From: Herbaspirillum sp. 3R11
GTDB lineage: Bacteria; Pseudomonadota; Gammaproteobacteria; Burkholderiales; Burkholderiaceae_D
Direction: 5' to 3'
NCBI RefSeq assembly: GCF_004563925.1
Contig: NZ_SPNJ01000002.1
Coordinates: 1,052,625 to 1,116,624, forward strand
DNA: 64,000 bases
Shown in pieces: positions 34,796-42,522 of this stretch. The position numbers and the translations under genes were made by a program. The notes below the pieces were generated by a model, which was not told the origin of the DNA, did not search any database, and saw nothing but the letters and a program-made list of their open reading frames with translations. How positions within the stretch are numbered: position 1 is the first letter of the stretch; each line of letters opens with the position of its first letter.

Positions 34796-36661
34796 ATGAG
34801 CGCCGACCTGATTCTGCTGAACGGAAATTTCCACACCATCGACAAAGCCCAGCCGCTGGCAAGCGCCGTCGCGATCAAGGACGGCAAGTTCCTCGCCGTC
34901 GGCGACGCGGAAGCCGCCATGCGCCATCGCGGCGACGCCACCAAAGTGGTGGACCTGAACGGCCGCAGCGTCGTGCCGGGCCTGAACGATTCGCACATCC
35001 ACCTGATCCGCGGCGGCCTCAACTACAACCTCGAACTGCGCTGGGAAGGCGTGCCGTCGCTGGCCGACGCTCTGCGCATGCTGCGCGAGCAGGCCTTGCG
35101 CACACCGCATCCGCAGTGGGTGCGCGTGGTCGGCGGCTGGACTGAATTCCAGTTCGCCGAACGCCGCATGCCGACGCTGGAAGAAATCAACGCTGCCGCG
35201 CCGGACACCCCGGTGTTCATTCTGCACTTGTACGATCGCGCCTTGCTCAACCAGGCTGCGCTGCGCGCCGTCGGCTACAACAAGGACACCCCGAATCCGC
35301 CGGGCGGAGAAATTCAGCGCGATGCCGCCGGCAATCCGACCGGCATGCTGATCGCCCGTCCCAATGCCATGATCCTGTACGCGACGCTGGCCAAAGGTCC
35401 GTCGCTGCCGCTCGACCAGCAAGTCAATTCGACGCGCCAGTTCATGCGCGAACTCAATCGCCTCGGCGTCACCAGCGTGATCGACGCCGGCGGCGGTTTC
35501 CAGAATTATCCGGAAGACTACGCCATCATCGACCAGCTGGCGCGCGAGCAGCAGCTGACCGTGCGCATCGCCTATAACCTGTTCACGCAGAACAAGGGCA
35601 AGGAGCTGGGCGACTTCCAGCGCTGGACCGACATGATCAAGCCGGGCCAGGGCGACGATTTCTATCGCCACAACGGCGCCGGCGAAATGCTGGTGTTCTC
35701 GGCGGCCGACTTTGAAGACTTCCTCGAGCCGCGCCCTGAACTCGCCGCCGGCATGGAAGATGAACTCGAAAAAGTCGTGCGCCATCTGGTGTCCAACCGC
35801 TGGCCGTTCCGCCTGCATGCAACCTACGATGAATCGATCAGCCGCATGCTCGACGTCTTCGAAAAAGTGAATCGCGACATTCCCTTCGGCGGTCTGCACT
35901 GGATCTTCGACCACGCTGAAACCATTTCGCCGCGTAACATCGAGCGCGTGCGTGAACTCGGCGGCGGCCTGGCGATCCAGCACCGCATGGCGTTCCAAGG
36001 CGAATATTTCGTCGACCGCTACGGCAAGGAAGCCGCCAAGGCGACGCCGCCGGTCGCGCGCATGCTGGACATGGGCGTGCCGGTCGGCGCCGGCACCGAC
36101 GCCACCCGCGTCGCCAGCTACAACCCGTGGACCGCGCTGTACTGGCTGGTGTCGGGCAAGACCGTGGGCGGCCTGCAACTGGCCGAAGCCGGCTTGCCGC
36201 GTGAAACCGCGCTGGAACTGTGGACCGCAGGCAGCGCTTGGTTCTCCAATGAACAAGACAAGAAGGGCCGCATCAAGGCCGGCCAGCTGGCTGATCTGGT
36301 GGTGTTGTCGGCCGACTTCTTCAGCGTCGCCGAAGAAGACATCAAGGCCATCGAATCGGTCATGACCGTGGTCGGCGGCAAGATCGTCTACGGCGCAGAT
36401 GAGTTCGACCCGCTGGCGCCGCCGGCCATCCCGGTGCTGCCGGACTGGTCGCCGGTGAAGAACGTGCCGGGCCACTACAGTGCACGCAAATCGGGCACGC
36501 AGAGCCAGCAGCAGCAACGCCGGGCTATCCTGCCGCATCAATGCGCAGGCGCTTGCAACGTGCATGCCCACTCGCACGATGTCGCGCGCCGTTCGTCGGT
36601 GCCGGCGTCGAATTTCTCAGGCTTCTGGGGCGCGCTCGGTTGCAGCTGCTTCGCGTTCTGA
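34796..36661 (+). CDS. Amidohydrolase family 3 (YtcJ-like) with Cys/His-rich C-terminal tail
   Basis: A 621-residue metal-dependent hydrolase. N-terminal strand ADLILLNGNFHTID and NGRSVVPGLNDSHIHLIRGG carry the HxH metal motif; later DHAETISPRNI, IQHRMAFQGEYF and GVPVGAGTDATRVASYNPW supply further ligands including the active-site Asp. YtcJ-like proteins cleave amide or ester bonds in unknown substrates. After the barrel a tail of about 60 residues contains HQCAGACNVHAHSHD and ends GFWGALGCSCFAF. This tail is unusual and may bind metal or anchor the protein. AGGAG ribosome site fixes ATG 34796. Confidence 0.85.
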   Translation: MSADLILLNGNFHTIDKAQPLASAVAIKDGKFLAVGDAEAAMRHRGDATKVVDLNGRSVVPGLNDSHIHLIRGGLNYNLELRWEGVPSLADALRMLREQALRTPHPQWVRVVGGWTEFQFAERRMPTLEEINAAAPDTPVFILHLYDRALLNQAALRAVGYNKDTPNPPGGEIQRDAAGNPTGMLIARPNAMILYATLAKGPSLPLDQQVNSTRQFMRELNRLGVTSVIDAGGGFQNYPEDYAIIDQLAREQQLTVRIAYNLFTQNKGKELGDFQRWTDMIKPGQGDDFYRHNGAGEMLVFSAADFEDFLEPRPELAAGMEDELEKVVRHLVSNRWPFRLHATYDESISRMLDVFEKVNRDIPFGGLHWIFDHAETISPRNIERVRELGGGLAIQHRMAFQGEYFVDRYGKEAAKATPPVARMLDMGVPVGAGTDATRVASYNPWTALYWLVSGKTVGGLQLAEAGLPRETALELWTAGSAWFSNEQDKKGRIKAGQLADLVVLSADFFSVAEEDIKAIESVMTVVGGKIVYGADEFDPLAPPAIPVLPDWSPVKNVPGHYSARKSGTQSQQQQRRAILPHQCAGACNVHAHSHDVARRSSVPASNFSGFWGALGCSCFAF

Positions 36662-36674
36662 TCGGAGAATGAAC

Positions 36675-36893
36675 ATGACTTATTCCAAAATCATCTGGGG
36701 CCTGTTGCTCTCCTTCGTGGTCGGCTTCTGCTGCCACCTCGCGCAAATCCCGGTACCGTCGCCGCCGGTCCTCAGCGGCGCTTTGCTGGTGTTCATGATG
36801 AGCAGCGGCTACTGGCTGGTGGATCGTTACCTGGCCGCCAAGGATGCGAAAGCAAAGCAAGCCAAGGAAAAGCAAACTGAGGTGCAAGCATGA
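36675..36893 (+). CDS. XapX domain protein (DUF1427), first copy
   Basis: A 72-residue protein with two predicted membrane helices: IIWGLLLSFVVGFCCHLAQIPVPSPPVLSGALLVFMMSSGYWLVDRYL, the XapX signature with PVPSPPV between them, then a charged tail (AAKDAKAKQAKEKQ). XapX proteins are small inner-membrane proteins of unknown function. ATG 36675 has GGAG 8 nt upstream; an alternative start is 36669. The next XapX gene starts inside its stop (ATGA). Confidence 0.82.
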   Translation: MTYSKIIWGLLLSFVVGFCCHLAQIPVPSPPVLSGALLVFMMSSGYWLVDRYLAAKDAKAKQAKEKQTEVQA

Positions 36894-37057
36894 GCGCGCT
36901 GTTCACGGGCGCCGTGCTGGGCACGCTGATCGGCGCAGTCTGCCGCTGGTTCGGCCTGCCGTCGCCGACGCCGCCGACACCGGTCGGTGCTTCGCTGGTG
37001 GTGGCAATGACATTGGGTTACGTGCTTGCCGGCTATGTGCTGGCAGGACATTTCTGA
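36890..37057 (+). CDS. XapX domain protein (DUF1427), second copy
   Basis: A 55-residue two-helix membrane protein, MSALFTGAVLGTLIGAVCRW then FGLPSPTPPTPVGASLVVAM and TLGYVLAGYVLAGHF. Same fold and PSPxPP turn as the gene before it, but without the charged tail. It overlaps that gene by 4 bp, so translation is coupled and the two may form a heteromeric membrane complex. Too short for most gene callers; accepted because of the clear XapX pattern and the ATGA overlap. Confidence 0.82.
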   Translation: MSALFTGAVLGTLIGAVCRWFGLPSPTPPTPVGASLVVAMTLGYVLAGYVLAGHF

Positions 37058-37072
37058 TCAAGGAGAATCGAC

Positions 37073-37525
37073 ATGCAAACAGTTCACACTGCATCAACCG
37101 TAAAAGGAAATTTGTTCCTGCGCCTGCTGTGGGCGCCGGCCCAGGACCTCGGCCTGCTGTTCCTGCGCCTGACCGGCGCCTTGCTGCTGCTGTACGTGCA
37201 CGGCCTGCCGAAGATCATCAATTTCGCCGGCGAGCTGGCGCACATCGACGATCCCTTGCACGTCGGCCGCGCCTTCACGCTCGGCTTCGCCATCTTTGCC
37301 GAAGTCCTGTGCCCGGTGCTGATCGTGCCCGGCATCCTGACGCGGCTGGCCAGCGCAGCGGTGCTGGTGCTGCTGGGCGTATCGATGTTCCTGGTGCATC
37401 CCGACTGGAGCGTGGCGGAAGGCCAGTTCGGCTGGTTGCTGATGATCGTGTTCGGCAGCATCGCCTTGATGGGCGCCGGCCGTTATTCGATTGACGCTGC
37501 TCTCGTACAAAAAATCGAGGATTGA
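37073..37525 (+). CDS. DoxX-family membrane protein
   Basis: A 150-residue protein with four predicted helices. DoxX features: DLGLLFLRLTGALLLLYVHGLPKI near the N-terminus, GFAIFAEVLCPVLIVPGILTRLASAAVLVLLGVSMFL and a C-terminal GSIALMGAGRYSIDAAL. DoxX-type proteins are implicated in thiosulfate:quinone oxidation or membrane redox complexes, but most are uncharacterised. It is in the operon with two XapX proteins and hydrolases. Ribosome site AAGGAGAATCGAC. Confidence 0.87.
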   Translation: MQTVHTASTVKGNLFLRLLWAPAQDLGLLFLRLTGALLLLYVHGLPKIINFAGELAHIDDPLHVGRAFTLGFAIFAEVLCPVLIVPGILTRLASAAVLVLLGVSMFLVHPDWSVAEGQFGWLLMIVFGSIALMGAGRYSIDAALVQKIED

Positions 37526-37526
37526 G

Positions 37527-38267
37527 ATGGCTGCGCTGAATAGTCCCGTCCGCCCCGCCGGATTGCGTTATCTGAATCGCGCCACCTGCCAGGGCATCGC
37601 CATGAGTTTCCTGGCGGGCTATGTGGATACGCTGGGCTTCGTCGCCCTGTTCGGATTGTTCACCGCCCACGTCACTGGCAACTTCGTGCTGATCGGCAGT
37701 GAACTGGCGAATCCCTCGCACGGCGTGTTGATCAAGTTCCTGGCTTTTCCTGCGTTCATCCTGTCGGTGGTCATGACGCGGCTGGTAGTGATTGCGCTGG
37801 AGCGCAGCGGCAAGCCGGCCTTGCCCTGGGTGCTGATGCTGCAACTGATGTTTCTGCTGGCGTTCATGGGCTTCGGCCAGAGCATTGCGCCGGTCGGCGT
37901 GGCCGATGCCCGCGCCACCGCCGCCTTGCTGGCAGGCATGTTCGGCGCTGCTGCGATGGGCATCCAGAACGCCGCCGCCCGCTTGATTTTGCCGCAGGCG
38001 GCGCCAACTACCGTCATGACCGGCAACGTCACGCAACTGGTCATCGACGTCACCGACATCGTGCGCGGCGCAGCGGATGACACGGTGCGCCAGCGCTGTG
38101 TCAAATTCTTCTGGCCCATCGTGGCGTTCGGCGTGGGTGCGATCGGCGGAGCGTTTGCCTATCATCAGGCATTGTTCTTCGCGCTGTTGTTGCCGGTCGG
38201 TATCCTGGTGGCGATGATCGTAGCTGAATTCCGGGCAACCTCGGCGATGCAGGCAAGCAAGGCCTGA
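37527..38267 (+). CDS. DUF1275 (YoaK-like) membrane protein
   Basis: A 246-residue protein with about six predicted helices. DUF1275 signature: AMSFLAGYVDTLGFVALFGLFTAHVTGNFVLIGSEL and GIQNAAARLILPQAAPTTVMTGNVTQLVIDVTD. Function of the family is unknown; a transport role is often supposed. It starts one base after the DoxX stop with GAGG as ribosome site and is the last gene of the six-gene set. Confidence 0.87.
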   Translation: MAALNSPVRPAGLRYLNRATCQGIAMSFLAGYVDTLGFVALFGLFTAHVTGNFVLIGSELANPSHGVLIKFLAFPAFILSVVMTRLVVIALERSGKPALPWVLMLQLMFLLAFMGFGQSIAPVGVADARATAALLAGMFGAAAMGIQNAAARLILPQAAPTTVMTGNVTQLVIDVTDIVRGAADDTVRQRCVKFFWPIVAFGVGAIGGAFAYHQALFFALLLPVGILVAMIVAEFRATSAMQASKA

Positions 38268-38374
38268 AGCCTGCTCCGCTTCGCTTCGACCTATAATGTG
38301 CGTCTGGGGTACTCGAACGATAAAAACAGCAGCAAGCAGGGCAAGCCGACAAGGCGGAAGGCAGTGGAACAACG

Positions 38375-39298
38375 ATGAGCTATTTGTATCACCTGATTGA
38401 ACAGTACGGTCTGATCATCGTATTCCTGAACGTGCTGACCGAGCAGCTGGGCGCGCCGATTCCTGCTTATCCGACGCTGGTGATCACCGGCGCGCTGGCC
38501 TGGCGCGGGCAGTATCCGATTGCGCTGTTGCTGCTGGTGGCGGTGGTCGCCGCGCTGATCGCCGACTATGTCTGGTACATGGCCGGACGTCGCTACGGTC
38601 GCCGCATCATGTCGACGCTGTGCCGCATTTCCCTTTCCCCTGATTCCTGCGTACGCCAGACCGAATCGATCTATTCGCGCTGGGGCGCCCGTTCGCTGCT
38701 GGTCGCCAAATTCATTCCAGGTTTCGCTTCGATTGCCAGCGCATTGGCCGGCACCGTCGGCACCTCGCGCGGCAAATTCCTGTTGTACGACGGCGTCGGT
38801 GCAGCCTTGTGGTCGGGGCTGGCAATCTTTCTCGGTGCGCTGTTCAACACCGCCATCGACGATGTACTGAGCGTACTGGCCGAGCTCGGTCAATACGGCA
38901 TGATGCTGGTGCTGATCGGCTTCGCCGTCTTCGTCGCCAGCAAATGGTGGCAGCGTCGCCGCTTCCGCAAGTCGCTGGAAATGGCGCGCATCTCGGTCGG
39001 CGAGCTCGATGGCCTGCTCAAGAGCGGTGTGCGCCCGACCATCGTCGACGTGCGTTCGCCGGCGTCGCAGCAGATCGGCCGCATTCCCGGCGCGTTGACG
39101 ATTTCCAACCAGGAGATCCAGACCTTCGCGTTCGAAGCGCCGATGGAAGATGAAGTTATCGTCTACTGCGCCTGCCCCAACGAAGCCTCGGCCGCACTGG
39201 TCGCCAAAGCGCTCATGCGGCGCGGCTACAAGCGCGTGCGGCCGCTCACCGGCGGCATCGACGCCTGGGTGGCGGCGGGTTATTCGATCGAAGCCTGA
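38375..39298 (+). CDS. DedA membrane protein fused to a rhodanese domain
   Basis: A 307-residue fusion. Residues 1 to about 200 are a DedA/SNARE-associated domain (TEQLGAPIPAYPTLVITGALA, WYMAGRRYGRRIM, FIPGFASIASALAGTVGTSRGKFLLYDGVGAALW) with several helices; DedA proteins act as lipid flippases or proton-dependent envelope factors. Residues about 205-307 are a cytoplasmic rhodanese domain: PTIVDVRSPASQQIGRIPGAL, the active-site loop VIVYCACPNEASAALVA with the catalytic Cys, and GGIDAWVAAGY. The rhodanese could carry sulfur or sense it; the loop is longer than a minimal CxxxxR loop. The gene follows the six-gene operon at 107 bp. Confidence 0.9.
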   Translation: MSYLYHLIEQYGLIIVFLNVLTEQLGAPIPAYPTLVITGALAWRGQYPIALLLLVAVVAALIADYVWYMAGRRYGRRIMSTLCRISLSPDSCVRQTESIYSRWGARSLLVAKFIPGFASIASALAGTVGTSRGKFLLYDGVGAALWSGLAIFLGALFNTAIDDVLSVLAELGQYGMMLVLIGFAVFVASKWWQRRRFRKSLEMARISVGELDGLLKSGVRPTIVDVRSPASQQIGRIPGALTISNQEIQTFAFEAPMEDEVIVYCACPNEASAALVAKALMRRGYKRVRPLTGGIDAWVAAGYSIEA

Positions 39299-39334
39299 GC
39301 GGCGTTCGCTTTCTCTTTTGTGCGGAAATAATCC

Positions 39335-40261
39335 ATGTTCAGAATCAGTCTCGATGCCCTGTTGATTCTCGATGCGATCGACCGGCGCGGTTCGTTTTCC
39401 GCCGCCGGGCTGGAGCTGCATCGGGTGCCGTCGACGATTTCCTATACGGTGTCGAAGCTGGAACAGGACCTCGGCGTGCAGGTATTCGACCGGCAGGGAC
39501 CCAAGGTCGTGCTCACACGCGCCGGTGAAGAATTGCTGAAGGAGGGCCGCTACCTGCTCAAGGCGGCGGAAGACCTCGAGCATCGCGTGCGTCGCGTCGC
39601 CTCGGGTTGGGAAACCGAATTCACCATCGGCCTCGATTCGCTGTATTCGGCGGCATCGCTGGAGTCGGACATCGTGGCGTTCTATCAAGTGGCTGACCGC
39701 ACGCGCCTGCGCATTGCGCGCGAGTCGCTGGCCGGCACCTGGGAAGCCTTGCTCGATCGCCGCGTCGACTTGCTGATCGCAGCGCCCGGCGAAGGACCGG
39801 CCGGCGGCGGCTATGTGGCGGAGCAGATCGGCACGGTGAAGTTCGTCTTCGTGGTGGCGCCGCATCATCCGCTGGCGAAGATGGACAAGGTCCTGAGCAA
39901 GGCCGACCTGCATCCTTACCGCGCCATCAGCGTTGCCGATTCGGCGCGCAAGATGCCGCCGCGCACAGTCGGCCTGCTGTTCGGCCAGGACACCCTGACG
40001 GTGCCGGACATGCGCAGCAAGTACGCCTTGCAGCTGGCCGGCGTGGGCTTCGGCTTCTTGCCGGAGCCATGCGTGCAGAAGTCGATCGCCTCCGGTACGC
40101 TGATTGTGAAGGAAGTCGAACAGCCGCGCGCGGAAGAAACCTTCTCGCTGGCTTGGCGCGTCGGTGAAGACGGCGCTGCGCTGACCTGGTGGCTCAAGCG
40201 CATGCGCGAAACCGGGGTCCTCAATCGCATGTTGTCGCAGATCGCCGACGGCGGTTTGTAA
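39335..40261 (+). CDS. LysR-family regulator, probable controller of the 34-42 kb genes
   Basis: A 308-residue LysR protein of the YhaJ/DhaR-like group: RISLDALLILDAIDRRGSFSAAGLELHRVPSTISYTVSKLEQDLGVQVFDRQG is the helix-turn-helix, then an effector domain (GLDSLYSAASLESDIVAFY, ELAGVGFGFLPEPCVQKSI-type lobe 2). It lies between two operons that share a promoter element with an inverted TTCGA repeat, so it is the best candidate to bind it; this is inference. It starts 36 bp after DedA-rhodanese and ends at a strong terminator. Confidence 0.85.
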   Translation: MFRISLDALLILDAIDRRGSFSAAGLELHRVPSTISYTVSKLEQDLGVQVFDRQGPKVVLTRAGEELLKEGRYLLKAAEDLEHRVRRVASGWETEFTIGLDSLYSAASLESDIVAFYQVADRTRLRIARESLAGTWEALLDRRVDLLIAAPGEGPAGGGYVAEQIGTVKFVFVVAPHHPLAKMDKVLSKADLHPYRAISVADSARKMPPRTVGLLFGQDTLTVPDMRSKYALQLAGVGFGFLPEPCVQKSIASGTLIVKEVEQPRAEETFSLAWRVGEDGAALTWWLKRMRETGVLNRMLSQIADGGL

Positions 40262-40289
40262 AGTGTAGATTTCAAATTCGTCAGACGTA

Positions 40290-40327
40290 AAAAAAGCGCG
40301 ACGGCTCGTAGCCGTCGCGCTTTTTTA
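40290..40327. terminator. Bidirectional terminator between LysR and azoR
   Basis: A perfect 12-bp stem, AGCGCGACGGCT (40295-40306) with AGCCGTCGCGCT (40310-40321), loop CGT, with six T on the right and six A on the left. Confidence 0.92.
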
Positions 40328-40340
40328 TTGGACCGGCAGT

Positions 40341-40955
40341 TTATGCCGCAACCAGGGTACCGATGGTTTCGCGAGTTTGTGCGATGGCTTTTTCAACAGC
40401 CGCTTCACCCATGCCCAGGCCTTCGCTGTGGACGAAGGTGATGTCGGTCATGCCGATGAAACCGAGCACGGCGCGCAGGTAGGTTTCATGGAAGTCCATG
40501 ACCTTGGCCGGACCTTCGCTGTAGACGCCGCCGCGCGAAGTGAACACGTACACCTTCTTGCCCTGGATCAGGCCGACCGGACCGGTTTCGGTGTACTTGA
40601 AGGTCACACCGGCACGCGCCACGTGGTCGATCCAGGTCTTCAGCGTGGAGGTGATCGAGAAGTTGTACATCGGTGCGCCGATGACGATGATGTCGGCGGC
40701 ATTGACTTCCGCGATCAGTTCTTCGGAGACCTTGACCAGGGCTTGCTGTTCGGCGCTGCGCTTGTCGGCAGGAGTGAAGAAGGCGCCCAGTTTTTGTTCG
40801 TCCAGATGCGGGATAGGATTAGCGGCGACGTCGCGTTCGATGACTGTGCTGCCGGGTTGCGAGGCTTGCAGCTTGGCGACGAATTCGCCGGTGACCTGAC
40901 GCGAGATCGAGCCGCTGTTGCGGGCGCTGCTATTGATGTACAGAATGTTTGCCAT
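40341..40955 (-). CDS. azoR: FMN-dependent NADH-azoreductase
   Basis: A 204-residue flavodoxin-fold quinone/azo reductase. Family stretches: ILYINSSARNSGSISRQVTGEF (FMN phosphate loop), VIGAPMYNFSITSTLKTWIDHVARAGVTFKYT and VYVFTSRGGVYSEGPAKVMDF. It reduces quinones and azo dyes with NADH by two-electron transfer and often protects against thiol or quinone stress. It is the second gene after pirin; an intercistronic hairpin lies between. Ribosome site CAAGGAAAATATC. Confidence 0.93.
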   Translation of the reverse strand: MANILYINSSARNSGSISRQVTGEFVAKLQASQPGSTVIERDVAANPIPHLDEQKLGAFFTPADKRSAEQQALVKVSEELIAEVNAADIIVIGAPMYNFSITSTLKTWIDHVARAGVTFKYTETGPVGLIQGKKVYVFTSRGGVYSEGPAKVMDFHETYLRAVLGFIGMTDITFVHSEGLGMGEAAVEKAIAQTRETIGTLVAA

Positions 40956-40984
40956 GATATTTTCCTTGTATGGGTACGGTAAGA

Positions 40985-41013
40985 CGACGCGCTGCAGGGA
41001 GTGCAGCGCGTCG
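40985..41013 (-). other. Intercistronic hairpin between pirin and azoR
   Basis: A perfect 12-bp stem (arms 40985-40996 and 41002-41013, CGACGCGCTGCA and its complement) with a 5-nt loop and no T run on the minus strand. It may stabilise the upstream or downstream message, as with the hairpin at 34709 in the co-regulated operon. Confidence 0.6.
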
Positions 41014-41027
41014 GTGTTTCTGTGGTT

Positions 41028-41729
41028 TTAGTAAGGCAGATCGAACAGCAGGAATTCGGCTGCTTCGGCCTTTTCAAACGTGATCAGGCTTTCTGCGCTG
41101 ATCTTCAGCGCGTCGCCGCCCGACAATTGGGTGCCGTTGACGGTCAACTGGCCGCGGATCAGATGGACGTAGCCGAGACGCTTGGCGCCCAGCGCATGTT
41201 CTAGCTTGGCGTCGCCGTTCAGGATCGAGGCGAAGATCGATGCATCCTGATGGATCAGCACCGAGTTGTCGCGACCGTCGGACGAAGCGATCAGGCGCAG
41301 TTGGCCTTGCTTTTGCTCCGGAGTGAAATTCTTCTCTTCGTAGCTTGGCGGAATGCCTTTCACGTTCGGCTGGATCCAGATCTGCAGGAAGTGCACCGGC
41401 TCGGTCTTGGAGTGGTTGAACTCGCTGTGACGCACACCGCTGCCGGCGCTCATGCGCTGGACGTCGCCGTAGTGCAGCACCGAACCTGTGCCCATGCTGT
41501 CCTTGTGTTCGAGTGCGCCGTCGAGGACATAGGAGATGATTTCCATGTCGCTGTGGCCGTGCGTGCCGAAGCCCATGCCGGGTGTGACGCGGTCTTCATT
41601 GATCACTTGCAGCGGACCGAAGCCCAGTTGTTGCGGATCGTAGTAATGACCGAACGAAAATGTATGGTGCGAATTCAACCAACCGTGATCGGCGACACCG
41701 CGTTCGTTGCTTTTGCGAATTTGAAGCAT
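41028..41729 (-). CDS. Pirin-family bicupin protein (YhhW-like)
   Basis: A 233-residue bicupin. The N-terminal cupin has metal-site residues of pirin: ADHGWLNSHHTFSFG, GFGTHGHSDMEIISYVLDGALEHKDS and MSAGSGVRHSEFNHS (His, His, His, Glu set). Bacterial pirins may act as quercetin 2,3-dioxygenases or redox sensors. It is the first gene of pirin-azoR and has the composite promoter element 109 bp upstream, shared with the six-gene operon. Ribosome site CGGAGAAAAAC. Confidence 0.92.
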   Translation of the reverse strand: MLQIRKSNERGVADHGWLNSHHTFSFGHYYDPQQLGFGPLQVINEDRVTPGMGFGTHGHSDMEIISYVLDGALEHKDSMGTGSVLHYGDVQRMSAGSGVRHSEFNHSKTEPVHFLQIWIQPNVKGIPPSYEEKNFTPEQKQGQLRLIASSDGRDNSVLIHQDASIFASILNGDAKLEHALGAKRLGYVHLIRGQLTVNGTQLSGGDALKISAESLITFEKAEAAEFLLFDLPY

Positions 41730-41837
41730 GTTTTTCTCCGTCGGTTAGTGCAGGCAAGGGCGTTTTCCACCTTGGAAAACTGCCTTCTTGTTTGCGTTAT
41801 TGAGTGGACAGAACGGAGTATGCGCGGGGCAAAATGA

Positions 41838-41885
41838 AAAGAAAAACGGAAAGATTGGCGGGCTATCATCGAATTATTCGATGAT
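41838..41885 (-). promoter_or_regulatory. Composite promoter element, copy 2 (perfect palindrome plus pyrimidine block)
   Basis: On the minus strand a perfect palindrome with 10-bp arms ATCATCGAAT/ATTCGATGAT around one central base (41865-41885) is followed after 10 nt by TCTTTCCGTTTTTCTTT (41854 down to 41838). The arrangement is the same as at 33881-33924. It precedes the pirin gene by about 109 bp. The flanking 41730-42004 gap is AT-rich and shows no gene. Confidence 0.8.
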
Positions 41886-42004
41886 TAATATAAGTAATTG
41901 ATAAATAACGATTTATTTATTTTTATTGAGTCGTTTTGAAGCTGGTTTCAGGTAATTTTTGACGGTTATTTTCAATAAATATCGAAAAGTCGCTGTCCCG
42001 GGTC

Positions 42005-42391
42005 TTATACGAAAGCCGTGCGGATCGGCGTGCCTTCGCGCAGGGTCTTGGTGACCGGCGTCTTCTCGCAGATTTCACCGAGGCGCGTGAGCTGTTCCGG
42101 TGTCAGCGTGTTGCCGAAGGTGACGGTGCGCTCGATGTTTTCCAGGCCGCAGTCGTCGCGTGAAAAGCGCGCATCGATGTGGATGGTGCCCAGGTCCCAG
42201 CCCTTGCGATCGGCATACATGCGTAAGGTCAGCGAGGTGCACGCGGCCAGCGCGGCCAGCAGCAATTCGTAAGGCGCCGCGCCGGTGTCGGTGCCGCCGT
42301 TGCTGGCAGGTTCGTCCGCTTGCAATTGATGGGTGCGGGCGCGGATGCGTTGCGCGTAGCCGGCGTCGTTGTGCAGATGGATGGTGGCCAT
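42005..42391 (-). CDS. OsmC/Ohr-family protein
   Basis: A 128-residue protein of the OsmC fold: HQLQADEPASNGGTDTGAAPYELLLAALAACTSLTLRMYADRKGW carries the first conserved Cys and the late motif GEICEKTPVTKTL the second, the pair used to reduce organic hydroperoxides. It is closest to the YhfA/OsmC-like branch. ATG 42391 has AAGGAG upstream; a longer frame to 42442 was rejected. Convergent with nothing; its stop is 275 bp from the pirin start region. Confidence 0.85.
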   Translation of the reverse strand: MATIHLHNDAGYAQRIRARTHQLQADEPASNGGTDTGAAPYELLLAALAACTSLTLRMYADRKGWDLGTIHIDARFSRDDCGLENIERTVTFGNTLTPEQLTRLGEICEKTPVTKTLREGTPIRTAFV

Positions 42392-42471
42392 GATGTGCGC
42401 TCCTTCAATGCGGATGGAATGACTGATTGTTGCACATTCCATTTTCAGGTTTTCAAGTTTTTACGGGACGT

Positions 42472-42499
42472 AAAAAAGCCTGCACGCGGCAGGCTTTTT
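42472..42499 (-). terminator. Terminator of sodB
   Basis: GCCTGC (42478-42483) pairs with GCAGGC (42489-42494), loop of 5 nt; on the minus strand a T run follows (six T at 42477-42472). It lies 29 bp beyond the sodB stop. Confidence 0.82.
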
Positions 42500-42522
42500 C
42501 CAAGCATGAAAAACGAATTTGC

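Noticed and set aside
34721..36577. 618-codon frame opposite the amidohydrolase
   Set aside because: Antisense shadow; the plus strand has the metal-binding motifs and the ribosome site.
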